Source: Clostridiaceae bacterium
GTDB taxonomy: Bacteria > Bacillota > Clostridia > Lachnospirales > Lachnospiraceae
Reading direction: 5' to 3'
Assembly (NCBI GenBank): GCA_902362865.1
Contig: CABIYE010000028.1
Span: 1-44,093, forward strand
DNA: 44,093 nucleotides
Shown: in pieces, positions 15,192 through 24,137 of the stretch
Layout: every line of letters starts with the position of its first letter
How positions within the stretch are numbered: the first letter of the stretch is position 1
Made by a program: the position numbers and the translations under genes
Notes under the pieces: model-generated
Database searches by the model: none
What the model was told of the DNA's origin: nothing
The model's input: only the letters and a program-made list of their open reading frames with translations

Positions 15192-16739
15192 TTATTCAAA
15201 CTCTATCGTCCCCGGCGGCTTACTGGTCAAATCATAAAATACCCGATTAACCCCCTTCACCTCATTGATAATCCTGCTCATCACTTTCTGCAGTACTTCA
15301 TAAGGCACCTCCGCCGCCTCGGCAGTCATAAAGTCAATGGTATTCACCGCACGAAGCGCCACCGCATAGTCATAGGTTCTCTCATCTCCCATAACACCCA
15401 CGCTCCGCATATTCGTGAGCGCGGCAAAATACTGTCCGACCGTCTTATTCATCCCGGCAGCGTCCATCTCTTCACGGTAAATGGCGTCTGCGTCCTGAAC
15501 GATCTTAACCTTTTCAGCAGTTACTTCTCCGATAATACGGATGCCGAGCCCCGGTCCCGGGAACGGCTGACGAAATACGAGATATTCCGGAATTCCCAGT
15601 TCCAGCCCGGCTTTTCTTACTTCGTCCTTGAACAAATCTCGAAGCGGCTCTATGATTTCTTTGAAATCTACATAATCTGGAAGTCCGCCTACGTTGTGAT
15701 GAGATTTGATAACTGCAGATTCTCCGCCCAGTCCGCTTTCTACTACATCCGGGTAAATGGTTCCCTGCACGAGGAAGTCTACCGCTCCGATTTTCTTTGC
15801 CTCTTCTTCAAAAACCCGGATGAACTCTTCTCCGATAATCTTACGCTTCTTCTCCGGCTCTTCCACTCCCGCAAGTTTTCCATAGAAACGCTCCTGCGCA
15901 TTGACGCGGATGAAGTTCAGGTTATAATTTCCTTCCGGGCCAAAAACTGCTTCTACTTCGTCTCCTTCGTTTTTGCGTAGAAGTCCGTGGTCTACAAATA
16001 CACAGGTAAGCTGGTCGCCGACTGCTTTGGATAGCAGGACTGCTGCCACCGAGGAATCCACTCCACCGGACAAGGCGCAGAGCACCTTTCCTTTCCCGAC
16101 TTTTTCACGAATCTGCCGCACAGATTCTTCGACAAAGGAGTCCATCCGCCAATCTCCGGCACATCCGCACACGCCAAGAACAAAGTTGGATAACATTTTC
16201 GTCCCCTCTGCCGTATGCAGAACTTCCGGGTGAAACTGGATGGCATATAATTTTTCTGCTTCATTCTCTGCCGCTGCCACCGGGCAGTCTGCTGTATGAG
16301 CTGTCCGTTCAAAGCCCGGCGCCACCTCAAAAATCGTATCAAAATGACTCATCCAGCAAATCGTCTCTTTTGAAACATTTTCAAATATTTTTGAATCTGC
16401 CTTATCGACGATTACTTTTGTTTTTCCATATTCTCTGACGTCTGCCCGGGAAACTCTGCCTCCCAATACATGCATCATAAGCTGTGCTCCATAACAAAGC
16501 CCCAGAACCGGAATGCCCAGTTTAAACAATTCCTTTGAATATGTCGGCGAATCCGCTTCATAGCAGCTATTCGGACCTCCGGTTAAAATAATTCCTTTCG
16601 GATTCATTTCCTTAATCTTCTCGAGACTGGTCTTATAAGAATATATCTCACAATATACATTACATTCACGGACGCGTCTTGCCACAAGCTGATTATACTG
16701 CCCGCCGAAATCTAACACTATGACTAATTCTCTTTTCAC
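15192..16739 (-). CDS. guaA: GMP synthase (glutamine-hydrolysing)
   Basis: A 515-residue cytosolic enzyme that aminates XMP to GMP. The N-terminal class I glutaminase has its nucleophile in GLCYGAQ (Cys82) and the His-Glu pair at FHPEV (about 168). The ATP-pyrophosphatase motif SGGVDSS is near residue 228, and the C-terminal dimerisation domain ends in KPPGTIEFE. Length and domain order are those of a complete enzyme. The start is GTG 16739, eight bases after AAGGAGGAG. The 3' end of guaA is a known attachment site for genomic islands, and mobile-element remnants lie just past this stop codon. The gene has its own promoter despite following phnX. Confidence 0.97.
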   Translation of the reverse strand: MKRELVIVLDFGGQYNQLVARRVRECNVYCEIYSYKTSLEKIKEMNPKGIILTGGPNSCYEADSPTYSKELFKLGIPVLGLCYGAQLMMHVLGGRVSRADVREYGKTKVIVDKADSKIFENVSKETICWMSHFDTIFEVAPGFERTAHTADCPVAAAENEAEKLYAIQFHPEVLHTAEGTKMLSNFVLGVCGCAGDWRMDSFVEESVRQIREKVGKGKVLCALSGGVDSSVAAVLLSKAVGDQLTCVFVDHGLLRKNEGDEVEAVFGPEGNYNLNFIRVNAQERFYGKLAGVEEPEKKRKIIGEEFIRVFEEEAKKIGAVDFLVQGTIYPDVVESGLGGESAVIKSHHNVGGLPDYVDFKEIIEPLRDLFKDEVRKAGLELGIPEYLVFRQPFPGPGLGIRIIGEVTAEKVKIVQDADAIYREEMDAAGMNKTVGQYFAALTNMRSVGVMGDERTYDYAVALRAVNTIDFMTAEAAEVPYEVLQKVMSRIINEVKGVNRVFYDLTSKPPGTIEFE

Positions 16740-16803
16740 TTGTGCTCCTCCTTGTGTTTTTCATATCCCCTGCTGGCAGATTTTCCATCTCCAGATTATT
16801 TCA

Positions 16804-16832
16804 ATTATAAAATAACACAAAGACATTTACAA
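16804..16832 (-). promoter_or_regulatory. guaA promoter
   Basis: On the minus strand TTGTAA (16827-16832), a 17-base spacer and a perfect TATAAT (16804-16809) lie 65 bases upstream of the GTG start. The leader is too short for a purine riboswitch, and none is seen. Confidence 0.75.
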
Positions 16833-16838
16833 CCTATT

Positions 16839-17615
16839 TTATTCGATTCCTAAGAGATTTCTCAGTTCACTCATATTTAATATAACGGCATCAGCTCCGG
16901 CATCCTGAAATCGTTTGGTTGTGTCATGGATTTTTTCTTCTTTTTCGTTTGAATTCAGCTTTTCATATTCTATTTTCGTAAGTCCCATCTCGGAACTTCC
17001 TTCTACTACGCCTACCGTAAATACTCCTGCATTTTTCCCTTCTTTTATATCAGAAACCGTATCGCCTACTTTCATCACCCGCCCTACATTTCTAATCTTC
17101 AGAGCTTCCATATTTTTAAATATCATATAGGGATAGGGTCGGCCGGCATTTCCTACGGAATCGGGGCTAAACCAGGCGTCCGGTTCATATCCGTTTTCTT
17201 TTGCTTTTGGTACAACAATCCTCATCATAGCATCTGTATAACCGGTTGTTGATCCAATTTTGATTCCTTCTGTGCGTAAATCTTTTACCACATCCAGAAC
17301 ATATGGCTTCACCTCTGCAAACTGATCCAGAATGCCCATAAGCTTTGTTTCAAATAGATTATATAATTTATCTGTCTCTTCATTTTCCGGAAATACTCCG
17401 TACTTCTCTTTCCAAAGATTCCGGATTCTCGGCATTTCCAACATTGCCCTGATATGGTCGCGTTTTAACATCCCCATCGGTTCCCGGACTTCCTCCATTG
17501 TAGGTTCAATCCCGAAATGCCGAAATACTTCTACAAATGCCTGTACCGGGGCAAAACATCCATAATCGACGGTAGTCCCCGCCCAGTCAAATATCACCGC
17601 TTCCCATTTTTTCAC
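16839..17615 (-). CDS. phnX: Phosphonoacetaldehyde hydrolase
   Basis: A 258-residue HAD-superfamily enzyme that cleaves phosphonoacetaldehyde to acetaldehyde and phosphate. The motif FDWAGTTVDYG carries the nucleophile Asp10. Lys51 in MLKRDHIRAML is the Schiff-base lysine specific to this family. GSTTGYT (about 103) is HAD motif II, and VGDTVSDIKEGKNAG (about 182) holds the magnesium-binding acids. It starts one base after the phnW stop. Together with phnW it completes degradation of 2-aminoethylphosphonate, giving the cell phosphate, carbon and nitrogen. Confidence 0.96.
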   Translation of the reverse strand: MKKWEAVIFDWAGTTVDYGCFAPVQAFVEVFRHFGIEPTMEEVREPMGMLKRDHIRAMLEMPRIRNLWKEKYGVFPENEETDKLYNLFETKLMGILDQFAEVKPYVLDVVKDLRTEGIKIGSTTGYTDAMMRIVVPKAKENGYEPDAWFSPDSVGNAGRPYPYMIFKNMEALKIRNVGRVMKVGDTVSDIKEGKNAGVFTVGVVEGSSEMGLTKIEYEKLNSNEKEEKIHDTTKRFQDAGADAVILNMSELRNLLGIE

Positions 17616-17616
17616 C

Positions 17617-18750
17617 TTAGTTTCCTCCCATGTCCTTCTGTTCTAAAAACTCTTTTATCAGTTCCGCAACTTTCTGAATATCTTCTTTATAAATTTCTCC
17701 GATATTCCCAATGCGGAAAGTATCTGCTTCGGTTACTTTTCCCGGGTAGATGGCATATCCCCGTTCTTTCATGTAATCGTACATTTCCTGAAAGGAGAAT
17801 CGATGATTCTCCGGGTAGAAAAAGGTTGTTATAATTGGTCCCTGATGCCTGCCGCCAATATACGGTCGAATTCCTAGTTCACCCAGTTTCGAGATTAATA
17901 AGCGGTTATTGTCCGCATATCGTCTGCTTCTTGCCGGGATTCCGCCTTCTTCTTCTAATTCCTTCAATGCCTGCGCAAATGCCAGTACGACATGGGTCGG
18001 GGATGTAAATCTCCATTTTCCGTCTTTATTCATAGTCTCCCACTGACTGTACAGATCCAGGGACAGACTTCTTGCCTTGCCTTTGCTTTGTATCAGCTTT
18101 TCTTTATTTGCAATAATAAATGAAAATCCCGGAACTCCCTGTATACATTTGTTTGCACTGCTAATGATAAAATCAATCCCCCATTCTTTCACCGGAATTT
18201 CCATTCCCCCAAAACTGCTCATGGCATCTACAATCATGGTAAGCCCTCGTTCCTGCACTACCTTTCCCACTGTCTCAACATCATTCAAAATTCCGGATGT
18301 AGTCTCACTATGTACCATCGCCACATGGGTGATTTCTTTATCCGCATCCAATATCCCGGCTATCTTCTGCGCATCCGGCACTTGATTATACATTTCCCTG
18401 TAAATCGTATAAGGTACCTTTGCATGTTCTGCAATTTCTTCCATCCGCTCTCCATATGCCCCATTCGCCACTATCAACAGCTTATTTTCATCCCCGACCA
18501 CACTGGTAAGTACGGATTCAACCCCAAAGGTTCCGCTTCCCTGCATCAGAACCACCGTATATTCTTTTTCTGATACCTGAGCAAGTTCTAATAGTTTCTT
18601 CCGGATATCCAACGTAATCCTTTTGTAATCATCATCCCAGGTACAATGGTCAAACAACATTTCCTTCTTTACAGTATCTGTTGTTGTAAGCGGTCCCGGA
18701 GTCAGCAATTTGTACCCAAGACCACATTTTTCATTTTCAATATCCATCAT
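17617..18750 (-). CDS. phnW: 2-aminoethylphosphonate--pyruvate transaminase
   Basis: A 377-residue fold-type I PLP enzyme that converts 2-aminoethylphosphonate and pyruvate to phosphonoacetaldehyde and alanine. The N-terminus has the family motif LLTPGPLTTT. SSANKCIQGVPGFSF contains the PLP lysine (about Lys201), and the substrate pocket sequence GGRHQGPIITTFF lies near residue 308. It is placed between the transporter genes and phnX in one direction, with short gaps. Two adjacent ATG codons (18750 and 18747) could start it; AGAGGA lies ten bases upstream. Confidence 0.96.
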   Translation of the reverse strand: MMDIENEKCGLGYKLLTPGPLTTTDTVKKEMLFDHCTWDDDYKRITLDIRKKLLELAQVSEKEYTVVLMQGSGTFGVESVLTSVVGDENKLLIVANGAYGERMEEIAEHAKVPYTIYREMYNQVPDAQKIAGILDADKEITHVAMVHSETTSGILNDVETVGKVVQERGLTMIVDAMSSFGGMEIPVKEWGIDFIISSANKCIQGVPGFSFIIANKEKLIQSKGKARSLSLDLYSQWETMNKDGKWRFTSPTHVVLAFAQALKELEEEGGIPARSRRYADNNRLLISKLGELGIRPYIGGRHQGPIITTFFYPENHRFSFQEMYDYMKERGYAIYPGKVTEADTFRIGNIGEIYKEDIQKVAELIKEFLEQKDMGGN

Positions 18751-18792
18751 TTTTAATATATCCTCTGCTTTCTTTTTCTTTTTAAACGAGAG

Positions 18793-19809
18793 CTATTGCG
18801 GTTTGCAGCTTTCAGACAATTCCTGGTGCTTTTTCAAAAGGTCTACCGTCAGCTTCTCTGAAAATACTTGTGGATTTCCGGAAACCTTTTCACCATCCAC
18901 TTTCTCTCCTTCATAGATTGGTATCGGATAATATTTCAGAAGTTCTTCCCGGCCATTTTTAATCATACATTCTGCCATTTCCATCGCTTTTTTGTTCGTC
19001 GCATCGCCCTTATCTACTACGGCTAAAGACTCTGTCAGTGTAAAATTCCCTTCTTCCGGATCTACGTAATCAATAGGCAGCCCTTCTTCTTTATCTGCAA
19101 CTGCCTGCTGCCGCAGCCCAAATCCAATTGCCACTTCACCGGCGCACACCAATTTCAGAGGACCAGAGCCGGATTCTTCAATATGATCGCCTGCATTTTT
19201 ATAAATATCTGTCAGAATTTCTTTCGTTCCATCTTCTCCATATTCAGAAATCAATGCCTGAATCAGCAGCCATGCTGTAGAGGAAGAAGTAATATCCGTA
19301 ACCGAAATCATCCCTGCATACTCCGGCTTCGCTAAATCCTTAATTGACGCAGGCATTTCCAGATTATTTTCCTCCATCATCTCAGTATTTACAATAATAG
19401 TTCCCTCCTGCATCGTAATCGGTGCACAGTAAGATGGATATTCATCTGTTGTATTTACATCAAAAGTAAGATCCTGAAACATTTCGTTTTCTTCCTGCGC
19501 GCTCTCTACATAAAAAGTGCTCATGGTTACCAAATCCGCCTCGATATCGCTTCCTTCTGCCAAAAGTTTCCCGCCCAGTTCCGATGTTCCAAACGTCTGG
19601 AAAATGTACTCTCCCTCGAATCCATTATTATCCAGCGCTGCTTTCATTGCTTCCACCGCTTCATCATCGGCATTGGAGTAAATGACTACTTGTTCATCTG
19701 TCCCGCCACTGCCTGAACAGCCTGACGTAAATAACATCGTTACCCCTAATACTCCTGCAAGCCCTGCAGATGCCACTCTTTTGATGCTTTTCATTTTTAA
19801 TCCTTTCAT
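18793..19809 (-). other. Substrate-binding lipoprotein part, possible independent start
   Basis: From ATG 19809 (AAAGGAG, nine-base spacing) or ATG 19794 (AAAGGA, six-base spacing), a protein of about 338 or 333 residues would have its own signal peptide and lipobox Cys. It belongs to the family 1/Fe3+-type extracellular binding proteins. An independent start would give the normal two-gene layout of phosphonate transporters, with the in-frame joining due to a lost permease stop codon. The sequence alone cannot decide which product is made. Confidence 0.6.
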
Positions 19810-21450
19810 TTTCTTCTTCTCCTTTTGTTCATGATATTTTCTATTTGCTAAAAACTGAAATACTGCTTTCGCAAGCAGATTTGTGAATAAAATCAGCAGC
19901 GACAATACAAACACTTCATTAAATTTATTATAGTACTGCAATTCCTTAATCTTTGTCGTGATTACCATTGTCCGGGCTCCCGCAATAAATACAACCGCAC
20001 TGACTGTCACCATTGCATTTACAAAATAGTAACTAAACACTTCCAGGATTGTCGCCCTTGCATTTGGCGTTACTACACGGATAATCGTCTTCAGCCAGTT
20101 ATCTCCCATCAACATTGCCGTAGTTTCCCACGAAGCATTCATCTTCGACAATGAATTTTTCATCATCAAATACGGTGTTGAGAAAAAATGAACCACATTG
20201 CAGATAATTAAAATTGCAAATGTACTTTGAAGGCTTGTTCCCGAAAAACAGAACAGAAATGCAAGTCCCAAAACCATTCCCGGGATCGTGTTCGTCACCA
20301 GAGCAATTCCTTCCACAACTTGTTTCAACTTTTTACTCACCGTACTTCTTGCTGTAACGATTGCACCGCCATAAGCAAGTAATGTACCAAAGACAGCCGT
20401 CAGCACAGCCACCAGAACAGAGTTTTTACACACCTCCAACAGCCCGGTATCTGAAAAGACACTACGAATATGCTCCGTTGAAAATTGCAGATTATACGGC
20501 CAATCCTTAACAAACGGTATTACAAAAATTACTGCAAATATGGACAGCACACACAGGCAAAATGACATACTCACCAGTCCGCAAAACCAATCTCTCGCCC
20601 TGTTCTTCCGGATTTCTATGACAGAAATCTTATGATATCGCACATTATATTTTTCCAATACATGCAGCACCACGATACTGACAACTGAAGGAATCAGCAT
20701 GACCATCGCCACTACACTTCCTCGATTGAAATCCGGAACGCTGCCCAGCATCTGGCTGTAAAGCACGCTGGCAATTACCTCAAATTTTCCTCCCACAGAC
20801 GCCGGAATCCCAAAGTCTGTAAAGCAAAGGAAAAAGGACTGTATAAAAGATGCCGCAATCGTCCCTGCCAGGGGGCGCAAAACAGTCATGATAAAGGTAG
20901 ATAACCCGCTGTCGCCCATGATTTTTGACACTATACCAAACTTCTTGTCAATATACCCCATTGTGTTATAAACCAGCATAAATGAAATCGGCAGTGTATA
21001 AATTACATATCCCAACAGAAGCCCGTTAAATCCATAAATTTCAAATAACTGATGTCCAATCAGGCGGGTCAGTAATCCCTGTTTCCCAAAAGAATAGATA
21101 ATTGCAAAACCATATGTCAGCGTGGGAAGCAGCATAGGAAGAACTGCTACCCCTCTAATCAGTATTTTCACCGGTTTCGGTACATTTGTATAATGGATGG
21201 TGTATGCCATTAAAAATGCTATCATCGTAGTAATTAATGCGCTGCTTCCTGCCACCAAAAAGCTATTACCAAGCGCCTTCAAAAAACCTTTTCCACTTAA
21301 CACAGATACATAAAAATCAATGGTTGCGCCATCCGCGCCCCAGAAGGATTTCACTAACAGGCGAATAACCGGATATACCAAAAACAACAAAAAAATCAAC
21401 GCAATTATCAGGAAAATTCCTTTAACTTCTCTATTTCCTGTTTTCTTCAT
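18793..21450 (-). CDS. ABC permease fused in frame to a substrate-binding lipoprotein (2-aminoethylphosphonate type)
   Basis: An 885-residue frame in two parts. Residues 1 to about 547 are a double permease of the Fe3+/AEP (FbpB or PhnU-PhnV) type with about 12 membrane segments and two EAA-like loops. Residues from about 548 are a complete solute-binding protein: signal peptide MKSIKRVASAGLAGVLGVTML, lipobox FTSGC, then VVIYSNADDEAVEAMKAALD. The junction KYHEQKEKKKMKGLKMKS has no stop codon. AAAGGAG lies nine bases before the ATG at 19809, so the binding protein may also be made separately. A cytoplasmic permease C-terminus followed by an exported segment is topologically possible. The operon partners (ATPase upstream, phnW and phnX downstream) suggest 2-aminoethylphosphonate as substrate. 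Confidence 0.88.
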   Translation of the reverse strand: MKKTGNREVKGIFLIIALIFLLFLVYPVIRLLVKSFWGADGATIDFYVSVLSGKGFLKALGNSFLVAGSSALITTMIAFLMAYTIHYTNVPKPVKILIRGVAVLPMLLPTLTYGFAIIYSFGKQGLLTRLIGHQLFEIYGFNGLLLGYVIYTLPISFMLVYNTMGYIDKKFGIVSKIMGDSGLSTFIMTVLRPLAGTIAASFIQSFFLCFTDFGIPASVGGKFEVIASVLYSQMLGSVPDFNRGSVVAMVMLIPSVVSIVVLHVLEKYNVRYHKISVIEIRKNRARDWFCGLVSMSFCLCVLSIFAVIFVIPFVKDWPYNLQFSTEHIRSVFSDTGLLEVCKNSVLVAVLTAVFGTLLAYGGAIVTARSTVSKKLKQVVEGIALVTNTIPGMVLGLAFLFCFSGTSLQSTFAILIICNVVHFFSTPYLMMKNSLSKMNASWETTAMLMGDNWLKTIIRVVTPNARATILEVFSYYFVNAMVTVSAVVFIAGARTMVITTKIKELQYYNKFNEVFVLSLLILFTNLLAKAVFQFLANRKYHEQKEKKKMKGLKMKSIKRVASAGLAGVLGVTMLFTSGCSGSGGTDEQVVIYSNADDEAVEAMKAALDNNGFEGEYIFQTFGTSELGGKLLAEGSDIEADLVTMSTFYVESAQEENEMFQDLTFDVNTTDEYPSYCAPITMQEGTIIVNTEMMEENNLEMPASIKDLAKPEYAGMISVTDITSSSTAWLLIQALISEYGEDGTKEILTDIYKNAGDHIEESGSGPLKLVCAGEVAIGFGLRQQAVADKEEGLPIDYVDPEEGNFTLTESLAVVDKGDATNKKAMEMAECMIKNGREELLKYYPIPIYEGEKVDGEKVSGNPQVFSEKLTVDLLKKHQELSESCKPQ

Positions 21451-21462
21451 CTCTATTTCCTC

Positions 21463-22254
21463 CTATGACACCAACACCTCTTGCATCATGCCAGGTACAC
21501 GTTCTGTCCTCGGAACAGAAAATAAAGAATAAATATTATTTTTCTTAATTTCCAATTGACGCAGGATAAATTCCTGTACAAAATCATTTTCCGGTGTTTT
21601 TACAATCTCCTCCGGCTTTCCATACTGAGAAATATTCCCCTTATTGATAATCATAACATGATCGGAAAGTGTAAGCGCTTCTTCCGGATCATGCGTAACA
21701 ATAATGGTAGTCAGATGAAACTCCCTGGCAATGGTACGGATTTTTTCCTTAATGGATTCTTTGATAACTCCATCTAAAGCGCTAAGCGGTTCATCTAACA
21801 GCAGAATCTTCGGCTTCATCACCAGCGTTCTTGCCAACGCTACCCTCTGCTTCTGCCCACCGGACAGCTGATCAATCTTTTTATTCAGATGTTCCCGAAG
21901 CCCCAAAAGCTCAATCAGATCGTCAACCTCTTCTTTGGAAGAAATATTGGGCTTATTCCGCAGACCATATGTAATATTATTTAATACATTCAGATTCGGA
22001 AACAGGGCGTAATCCTGAAATACAATATTGAATCCCCTCTTTTCCATCGCCGTATTCGTAATATCTTTTCCGTCAAACAGGATTTTGCCGCTGTCAGCAT
22101 CTGTAATTCCCAAAATAAGATTTAACAGGGTTGTCTTTCCACATCCTGAAGGTCCTAATATAGAAACGATTTCTCCTTCTTCAATTTCCAGATTAATGTC
22201 ATCCAGAATCGTGACTCCATCATATGTTTTCTTTACATGTTCTAATTTCAGCAT
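21463..22254 (-). CDS. ABC transporter ATPase for 2-aminoethylphosphonate uptake
   Basis: A 263-residue ATPase with Walker A GPSGCGKTT (residues 35-43), Q-loop FQDYALFPN (about 80), signature LSGGQKQRVALARTL (about 131) and Walker B LLLDEPLSALD (about 153), followed by the switch His in VTHD. It belongs to the PotA/FbpC/PhnT group. It is the first gene of the operon, 12 bases upstream of the permease fusion. Substrate assignment rests on phnW and phnX. It lacks the long C-terminal TOBE domain of many relatives, ending about 20 residues after the core. Confidence 0.93.
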   Translation of the reverse strand: MLKLEHVKKTYDGVTILDDINLEIEEGEIVSILGPSGCGKTTLLNLILGITDADSGKILFDGKDITNTAMEKRGFNIVFQDYALFPNLNVLNNITYGLRNKPNISSKEEVDDLIELLGLREHLNKKIDQLSGGQKQRVALARTLVMKPKILLLDEPLSALDGVIKESIKEKIRTIAREFHLTTIIVTHDPEEALTLSDHVMIINKGNISQYGKPEEIVKTPENDFVQEFILRQLEIKKNNIYSLFSVPRTERVPGMMQEVLVS

Positions 22255-22300
22255 CGAATCTTTCCTTTCTCATATTCATCTATCATCTGCCACGACTCAA

Positions 22301-22329
22301 ATTGTACCAACCAAATTTTTCAAAAACAA
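22301..22329 (-). promoter_or_regulatory. Promoter of the phosphonate operon
   Basis: On the minus strand TTGTTT (22324-22329), a 17-base spacer and TACAAT (22301-22306) lie 47 bases before the ATPase gene. The sequence around it (AAATTTGGTTGGTACAATTT) is an imperfect palindrome overlapping the -10 and could bind the RpiR regulator; this is inferred. Confidence 0.65.
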
Positions 22330-22374
22330 TCAAAGCCATTTCAAGATTAGGTTAGAGAAATGTAAAATCAGGCA

Positions 22375-22426
22375 CCAAAAAACAGGATATATCTTTTGTA
22401 GTTTTTCTACAAAAGATATATCCTGT
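22375..22426 (-). terminator. Strong terminator of the rpiR-type gene
   Basis: A perfect 20-bp inverted repeat (22382-22401 with 22407-22426, five-base loop) starts nine bases after the regulator's stop codon. On the minus strand it is followed by six T. It insulates the phosphonate operon from upstream transcription. Confidence 0.92.
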
Positions 22427-22434
22427 CTTCTTTC

Positions 22435-23310
22435 TTACTTATAAGCCTTATCCCGTATAATATGGCTGTTCTTATCCAGTTCTTTAGTTCGTTTCCAATA
22501 ATTCTCAGCAATTATCCCCATATAAAGCATATCCACAATTACAATCTGTGTTGCTCTGGAAAAAATAGCATCTCCATAGAAATGCTGCTCCTGAGAGCCA
22601 CATAAAAGCACATCACTCCATTTCCCAATCAACGATTTCTTAAAATTAGTAATAGCAATCGTCTTCGCTCCCACCTTCTTCGCCGTCTTCATTGCGTCCA
22701 CGACATCCTTTGACTGCCCCGAATACGAGATTCCCACCGCCACATCCTCAGGCGTCATAGCTGCTGCTGTAATTCTCTGAATATAATAATCTTCATCATA
22801 GCGGCAGTCCATTCCCATATAAAGAAGCTTTGTCTGAAGATCCTTTGCCACTGCTGCCGAATTCTCCACACAATACAAATGAATACGCCTCGCTCCGGCA
22901 AGCATCTGCACCGCCGTTTTAAATTCCCCGGGCACAATACTTTTCTGCATATCTTCCAGCATCGCAACCGTGGTTGCTACAATTTGGGAAGGCACCTGCT
23001 CTATTCCTTCTAACTGTTCCAATTGATATCCATACATAATCTGTACATCCGGCTTTTCTCTTTGATATCTGTCAGCCGCCTCTTCAATCAGCCGATACCG
23101 GAACTGCCGGAAGCTCTGATAACCAAGCGCTTTTACAAAACGCACCACCGTAGGCTGGCTCACACCGCTTTGCTTTGCAAGCTTTTCCAGGGAAATCGTC
23201 CTGCATAACTCTCCACGTCCAAGAACAAAATCCGCCACCTTCTTCTCAGAATCCCGCAGCAAACTATATTTACTCCGGATTAAAAATCCCATCGTATCTT
23301 CAATCTGCAT
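22435..23310 (-). CDS. MurR/RpiR-family transcriptional regulator
   Basis: A 291-residue regulator. The N-terminal HTH_6 domain (about residues 1-75) contains LRDSEKKVADFVLGRGELCRTISLEKLAKQSGVSQPTVVRFVKALGYQSFRQF. The C-terminal SIS domain (about 115-260) includes the sugar-phosphate-type loop VAVGISYSGQSKDVVDAMKTA. Members sense phosphorylated ligands. Standing directly upstream of the phosphonate operon, it probably controls it, perhaps sensing 2-aminoethylphosphonate or a product. The start follows CAGGAGGCAG. Confidence 0.92.
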   Translation of the reverse strand: MQIEDTMGFLIRSKYSLLRDSEKKVADFVLGRGELCRTISLEKLAKQSGVSQPTVVRFVKALGYQSFRQFRYRLIEEAADRYQREKPDVQIMYGYQLEQLEGIEQVPSQIVATTVAMLEDMQKSIVPGEFKTAVQMLAGARRIHLYCVENSAAVAKDLQTKLLYMGMDCRYDEDYYIQRITAAAMTPEDVAVGISYSGQSKDVVDAMKTAKKVGAKTIAITNFKKSLIGKWSDVLLCGSQEQHFYGDAIFSRATQIVIVDMLYMGIIAENYWKRTKELDKNSHIIRDKAYK

Positions 23311-23443
23311 CTCTGCCTCCTGTAGAATTGTTACAGATCCAAGAAAACATCTTTGTAGTTTCCTTCCACATCCATTCGCTTCTATTCTACAAGAAATCGA
23401 AAAAAACCGCTGTTAAATCTTTGTAAAATATCTCCGGTCTCTT

Positions 23444-23704
23444 CTATCTCTTATGTTCCATATGTAAATACTTCTCCCGCGTAGCAAGTCCACCCCGTAT
23501 GTGGCGCTCTGATTTGTTCACATCCAATACTTTCCGCGCCTGCGCCGCAAGTGCCGGGTTAATTCTCTGCAAGCGTTCAGTTACATCTTTATGTATGGTG
23601 CTCTTACTCACCCCAAACTGTTTCGCCGTCTGCCGCACTGTCGCTTTATGTTCAATAATATAATACGCTATTTCAACAGCCCTCTCCTCAATATAATCCT
23701 TCAT
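23444..23704 (-). CDS. spoIIID: Sporulation transcriptional regulator SpoIIID
   Basis: An 86-residue mother-cell regulator of sporulation. MKDYIEERAVEIAYYIIEHKATVRQTAKQFGVSKSTIHKDVTERL contains the HTH, and RHIRGGLATREKY is the second DNA-binding segment of the family. The ATG 23704 is chosen over 23719 because it gives the usual family N-terminus and has AGGGG eight bases upstream. That ribosome binding site lies inside a hairpin (23707-23751). CATACAAAA just upstream of the hairpin resembles a sigma E -10 element, as expected for spoIIID, but I could not define a matching -35. Confidence 0.95.
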   Translation of the reverse strand: MKDYIEERAVEIAYYIIEHKATVRQTAKQFGVSKSTIHKDVTERLQRINPALAAQARKVLDVNKSERHIRGGLATREKYLHMEHKR

Positions 23705-23706
23705 AG

Positions 23707-23751
23707 AAAACCCCTGCATAGTTCATTTTTTACAATCTATGCAAGGGTTTT
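23707..23751 (-). promoter_or_regulatory. Hairpin holding the spoIIID ribosome binding site
   Basis: Arms 23707-23721 and 23737-23751 pair over 15 bp, with one G.U pair on the minus strand and a 15-base loop. The AGGGG of spoIIID is in the distal arm and would be hidden when folded. It may control translation or be a short terminator of an upstream transcript; only four T follow. Confidence 0.6.
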
Positions 23752-24137
23752 TGTATGTATGACAGGTATCGAATGAGCCAGGTATTGAAATGGATTTCCC
23801 AATCTCTTTCAAGCATTTTGCATTTAAAGCACCGTCTCTGAACATAGTTAAAGTCGATCATCTGCCCGGCCTAACCATTTTTCAATTAATACTTAACATC
23901 TGTATCTCCACCCATATTCTTTTTTCAGTCTCTCATAGATTTCAAACGCAACCGGACAGACCTCGATTACATCCAACACGCTGTAAAGGCTTGCCCATCT
24001 ATCCGGCTGATCTGTATACGGATATTTCTTGCAGTTTTCAGGATACTCCCATGATACATCTTACAACAATTTCTACACCTGCCACAATCATTTTTATTTC
24101 TCTTTATATGGTCAATTTTTATATAATATATACCCAT
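23752..24137 (-). pseudogene. Gene remnants without an intact frame
   Basis: Two minus-strand stretches look like decayed coding sequence. One (about 23904-24058) reads DVSWEYPENCKKYPYTDQPD and continues to KKEYGWRYRC, with no start codon. The other (about 23733-23861) reads MIDFNYVQRRCFKCKMLERD and ends in LHRL, with no good ribosome binding site. The Cys pairs suggest small mobile-element or phage proteins. I cannot name the families. Nothing else in this interval is supportable. Confidence 0.35.

Noticed and set aside
15012..15980. 322-codon plus-strand frame over guaA
   Set aside because: Antisense shadow of guaA; no start signal and no domain.
16740..16838. Purine riboswitch before guaA
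   Set aside because: The leader is only about 60 bases after a clear promoter and shows no aptamer-like pairing.
22382..22426. 20-bp inverted repeat as a transposon end or operator
   Set aside because: It starts nine bases after a stop codon and is followed by a T-run on the transcribed strand, so a terminator explains it better.
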